From contig PMZS01000044.1 in assembly GCA_003170115.1 (NCBI GenBank), positions 14,155 through 23,117 of the forward strand: DNA of 8,963 bases, in the 5' to 3' direction. Below, one piece after another: positions 6,146 through 8,963 of this stretch; position 1 is the first letter of the stretch; each line of letters starts with the position of its first letter. A model generated the notes under the pieces. The model worked only from the letters and a program-made list of their open reading frames with translations. It did not search any database and was not told where the DNA came from. Position numbers and translations under genes: made by a program. Origin of the DNA: Spirochaetaceae bacterium (lineage in GTDB: Bacteria > Spirochaetota > Spirochaetia > SZUA-6 > Fen-1364).

Positions 6146-7461
6146 AGGACATCCACCCCCACGTTCATCACCCGGGCAACATTCTCGATGTCGGTCGCCT
6201 GCGTCCCGGTCATCAGGCAGTAATGATGTGAATAGAAGGATTTCATGATCGCGCGGCCGTCGCGCACCTTCAGGAGCGCGCCGTTCCTGCAATCCGACCC
6301 CGGGTACTGCACGTAGTCCTCGAGCTCGCCCTTGATCACCTGCATGCGGGAGAGCTCGGGATGGAGTTTCGCGAGGGTCATCGCGCCCGTCGGCATTCGG
6401 GCGTCCATTGCATGCGCATTGTCATCGACGATCGCCAGCGCCTTCGGCCGGAGGTTCCAGGAGACGCAGAAGGGCCGCGGCACCACGCCGAAAAACCCGC
6501 AGTGCACCATGAGGAGGTGGTTGTCGGGCTCAGGCACGTCCGGAAACCGGTCGATCTTCTCATGCTTCAGCGCCGCGTTTCCCATGAGGAAGGGATAGAG
6601 ATTGCTCATCATGATCGGAGCTTTCAGCGAGCGCTCCAGCAGGTACAGGGTGAGCAGGGAGAGCGTGTCCGCTTCGCAGGCCCAGATGAGTCCCTGGTCC
6701 TGGTACAGGAGGTCCCATGCCAGGCAGGGCGTCGTGTCGGAGTATTCCGATTCGTTGAGGCAGTTGATGCCGGCGCCCTGGATGGAAGGGTCGGCCTGCG
6801 CTTCCCGCTTCACGGCGAGGTACAGCTTCACCGCTGAGCTCAGTGGCCGGTCCGCAAGCCCTGCGCTCGGGATGGGCCGATCCTTCAGGATGGCCCGGGC
6901 CTCGGCATCCCCGATCTTCTTCGCCGCCTCCCCGAGCTCCTTGAAGCTCTTCTTCACGATCCGGATACCGAACTTTTCCCTGATCAGCTCAGCGCTCCGG
7001 TCCTCCCACCACCAGAAGCGTTTGAAAATCTCCGCCTGCTTGCCTCCCACGCCCGGCCGGTCCTGGAAGACGAGGAATTTCACTTCCCTCATCTCGCGCT
7101 TCAGGGCGAGTGCGCGGCAGATCTTCCTGGTCTGATCTACATCGTACGGGGTGAACACGCTCATCCCGAGAGACTTCATGAACGTGACGATCTCCCAGTC
7201 CCACATGTTCACCGTGCCGAAGTCGGAGGTGAGAACAAGGACGGGCAGCTTGATCGCCTTCAACTCATTCAACTGGGAGAAGGCATCGCCGATGAGCTGC
7301 GGGAAGACCACGGCGTCCGCGGCGGGCAGCCGGGAACCCAGACGCACGGGAGGCAACAGGCTGGCATCTTCCGCGAGGAGGTCCTTCACGAGCGCGAAGT
7401 GCGTTCGGAACTCATCGTCCATCCCCGACTTGAAATGGACGGGAACAAGCGAGGCTTTCAT
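6142..7461 (-). CDS. L-fucose isomerase-like protein (COG2407-type)
   Basis: This is a 439-residue cytoplasmic protein related to the L-fucose/L-arabinose isomerase superfamily. Supporting segments are KLPVLVLTSDFGTVNMWDWE (71-90), CEADTLSLLTLYLLE (262-276), MVHCGFF (318-324) and the C-terminal SHHYCLMTG (411-419). By alignment to memory, E263 and H412 or H413 match the metal-binding glutamate and histidine of fucose isomerase. The aspartate expected 24 residues after the glutamate is N287 (MMSNLYPF). Aldose-ketose isomerase activity is therefore uncertain, and it may be a divergent enzyme or a non-isomerase homologue. The ATG at 7461 overlaps the upstream TGA by 4 bases (ATGA). The gene lies between an oxidoreductase and the transporter genes, which suggests a step in catabolism of the imported compound. 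The fold-level assignment is fairly firm; the reaction is not. Confidence 0.72.
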   Translation of the reverse strand: MKASLVPVHFKSGMDDEFRTHFALVKDLLAEDASLLPPVRLGSRLPAADAVVFPQLIGDAFSQLNELKAIKLPVLVLTSDFGTVNMWDWEIVTFMKSLGMSVFTPYDVDQTRKICRALALKREMREVKFLVFQDRPGVGGKQAEIFKRFWWWEDRSAELIREKFGIRIVKKSFKELGEAAKKIGDAEARAILKDRPIPSAGLADRPLSSAVKLYLAVKREAQADPSIQGAGINCLNESEYSDTTPCLAWDLLYQDQGLIWACEADTLSLLTLYLLERSLKAPIMMSNLYPFLMGNAALKHEKIDRFPDVPEPDNHLLMVHCGFFGVVPRPFCVSWNLRPKALAIVDDNAHAMDARMPTGAMTLAKLHPELSRMQVIKGELEDYVQYPGSDCRNGALLKVRDGRAIMKSFYSHHYCLMTGTQATDIENVARVMNVGVDVL

Positions 7462-8618
7462 GCGATCTCGACCATCTTTCCCGTTTCCGCGGAGCGAAGC
7501 CCGGCATCCAGCACTTCCATCTCCTTCATGCCGTCGTAGAAGTTGGGCTCGATTTTTGTATGCGTCGAGGCGGCCTTCATGAAATCCACCACCGCATGCA
7601 CAAACTCGTGCTCGTAGCCAATCACGTGTCCAGGCGGCCACCAGTTGGCAATGTACTCATGCTGCCCGCCCTCGGTGGCAAGAATCGTGCGGAAACCCTG
7701 CGCATGGGCGGGGTCGTCGGTGGAGAAGAACTGCAGCTCGTTCATCCGTTCCAGGTCGAAGATGAGGCTCCCCTTGCTGCCATAGATCTCGAAGTAGTTC
7801 CAGTTCTTGCGGCCCGGGGCGAAGCGGCTGGCCTCGAACGAGCCCAACGCGCCGTTGGCGAACTCCACGGTCATGAATGCCGCGTCCTCGACCGTCACCT
7901 TGCCCTTGTCCGCGCCCTTCACCTTCCCGCTGAACGTGCCGGAGGCGGCTTCGTCAGGCAGCGGCCTCTCCTTGATGAAATGCGCCGTCATGCAGCTCAC
8001 CTTCGTGATGTCGCCCACGAGATAGCGCGCGAGGTCCAGGCTGTGCGAGTTCAGGTCCCCCTGGGGGCCTGAACCGGCAAACTCTTTCTGCAGGTGCCAC
8101 GTCAGGGGAAAATCAGGGTCCACGATCCACGACTGCAGGTATGCGCCGCGCCAGTGGAAGATCCGGCCGATCCTGCCCTCGTCGATGAGCCTCCTCGCAA
8201 GGCGGACAGCGGGGCAGCGGCGGTAGTTGTGGTTGAGGTAGTGCGTGATTCCCTTTTTCTCCGCCAGCTCGTACATTTCGCGCGCCTGCTTCACGTCCAT
8301 GGCAAGCGGCTTCTCGCAGAAGATGTGCTTGCCCGCCCGGGCGGCCTCCATTGCGATCTCGTAATGCAGGTACTGCGGGGCGCTGATGTCGACGATGTCC
8401 ACGTCGTCCCGGTGGACCATCTTTTTCCAGTCCGTCTCGGTCTGTTCCCAGCCCCAGCGCTCGGCGAATGCCGTAAGTGTTTCCTGGTGCCTCCCGCAGG
8501 CGACCTTGAGCACGGGCTTCACGTCCATGGCAAAGAACCGGGGCGCCTGGCTCCAGGCGTTCGAGTGAGCCTTGCCCATGAACCTGCAGCCGACAATCCC
8601 GACATTCATCGTCTTCAT
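7458..8618 (-). CDS. Gfo/Idh/MocA-family NAD(P)-dependent oxidoreductase
   Basis: This is a 386-residue cytoplasmic dehydrogenase of the glucose-fructose oxidoreductase / inositol dehydrogenase family. The N-terminal Rossmann motif is VGIVGCRFMGKAH (6-18), with arginine at the second glycine of GxGxxG. The family Glu-Lys-Pro motif is E102-K103-P104 (HIFCEKPLAMD), and the catalytic-domain block is GDLNSHSLDLARYL (187-200), with D188 and H192 as expected active-site residues. The C-terminal alpha/beta domain includes GSFEASRFAPGR and an EIYGSKGSLIFD strand. The length is typical. The start at 8618 has AGGAGG about 6 bases upstream and lies 10 bp after the epimerase-like gene; ATG at codon 4 is a less likely alternative. 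It probably oxidises or reduces a hydroxyl of a sugar or cyclitol taken up by the transporter. Confidence 0.9.
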   Translation of the reverse strand: MKTMNVGIVGCRFMGKAHSNAWSQAPRFFAMDVKPVLKVACGRHQETLTAFAERWGWEQTETDWKKMVHRDDVDIVDISAPQYLHYEIAMEAARAGKHIFCEKPLAMDVKQAREMYELAEKKGITHYLNHNYRRCPAVRLARRLIDEGRIGRIFHWRGAYLQSWIVDPDFPLTWHLQKEFAGSGPQGDLNSHSLDLARYLVGDITKVSCMTAHFIKERPLPDEAASGTFSGKVKGADKGKVTVEDAAFMTVEFANGALGSFEASRFAPGRKNWNYFEIYGSKGSLIFDLERMNELQFFSTDDPAHAQGFRTILATEGGQHEYIANWWPPGHVIGYEHEFVHAVVDFMKAASTHTKIEPNFYDGMKEMEVLDAGLRSAETGKMVEIA

Positions 8619-8628
8619 GGCCCGCCTC

Positions 8629-8963
8629 CTATCTCACGTTGTTGGCGATGCGCCGCAATTCCTTCACGCTGAGGACCACGGCCTTGTCCTCGTCTTCCTT
8701 GTAGTCCGGGTGCAGGAAGTCGATCTCCACGGCCAGAAAGCCCTGATAGCCGGCGTCTTTCAGGATCTGGGCGAGCTTCTGGTTGTCTACAAGACCGTCC
8801 CCGACGGGAGTCGTGGAGAAGAAGAACCAGTCGTCCACGGACGCCTGCCGGTTGGGCTTCAGGTCCTTCACGTGCGTGGAGAACGTGTATTTCGCGAGCT
8901 TCTGCATGCCCTTGATCGGATCGTCGAGCACGCGCATGAAGTTGCCGGTATCGAAGTTGATGC
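8629..8963 (-). CDS. sugar phosphate isomerase/epimerase-like TIM barrel, N-terminus outside window
   Basis: Only the C-terminal 111 codons are visible; the frame is open to the right edge. The fragment begins INFDTGNFMRVL, the strand-loop common to AP-endonuclease-2-type sugar isomerases. It continues with STHVKDLKP, whose histidine is a usual metal ligand, then TPVGDGLVDNQKLAQILKDAGYQGFLAVEID, which holds a metal-binding glutamate candidate, and ends RRIANNVR. This pattern is known from xylose-isomerase-like TIM barrels such as inosose dehydratase IolE and tagatose/psicose epimerases, often next to Gfo/Idh/MocA genes. It is the most upstream operon gene seen, so the promoter and any further genes lie to the right. 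The exact substrate cannot be told. Confidence 0.85.
   Translation of the reverse strand, partial: INFDTGNFMRVLDDPIKGMQKLAKYTFSTHVKDLKPNRQASVDDWFFFSTTPVGDGLVDNQKLAQILKDAGYQGFLAVEIDFLHPDYKEDEDKAVVLSVKELRRIANNVR

Overview
The window is GC-rich bacterial DNA in two parts. The left third (1-2572) is an accessory region. The right two thirds (2654-8963) is one leftward operon for uptake and processing of a sugar or polyol. The periplasmic binding protein's N-terminus, with an Ala-Ser-Gly-Thr-Gly-Glu stretch after the signal peptide and no lipobox cysteine, resembles spirochaete binding proteins. Spirochaetota is therefore my best but weak guess for the host.

Left region. An IS110-family insertion sequence enters from the left edge: 336 transposase codons are open on the minus strand, and the stop lies outside the window. 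About 290 bp of non-coding DNA lie upstream of the transposase (1009-1301). This stretch is not empty. It folds on the transposase strand into a short 5' stem-loop, a 13-bp stem with two internal loops, and a third hairpin flanked by CCAA/TTGG. That is the layout of an IS110 bridge RNA. The predicted target-guide loop matches the DNA just outside the element (1302-1310), and the predicted donor-guide loop nearly matches the element's own end (1297-1301). Both matches put the element boundary at 1301/1302. Homology to a cysteine hydrolase (isochorismatase family) begins at the same base on the plus strand, so the element appears to have split that gene. Only its C-terminal 158 codons remain here.

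Next on the plus strand is an overlapping pair: a 72-residue protein of unknown function and a 167-residue nucleotidyltransferase-fold protein. A perfect 10-bp GC-rich hairpin (2609-2632) then separates these genes from the convergent operon.

Operon, in transcription order from right to left: a sugar phosphate isomerase/epimerase-like TIM barrel (its N-terminus is off the right edge), a Gfo/Idh/MocA oxidoreductase, an L-fucose-isomerase-like protein, a dual-domain sugar ABC ATPase, a BPD_transp_2 permease and a RbsB-like binding protein. Two junctions overlap by 4 bases (ATGA and GTGA), and the other gaps are 10-31 bp, so co-transcription is likely. The transporter trio would import a sugar or cyclitol, and the three upstream proteins would oxidise, isomerise or epimerise it. 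The sequence does not identify the substrate. The binding-protein gene is last in the operon and has the strongest ribosome binding site, which fits a need for excess binding protein.
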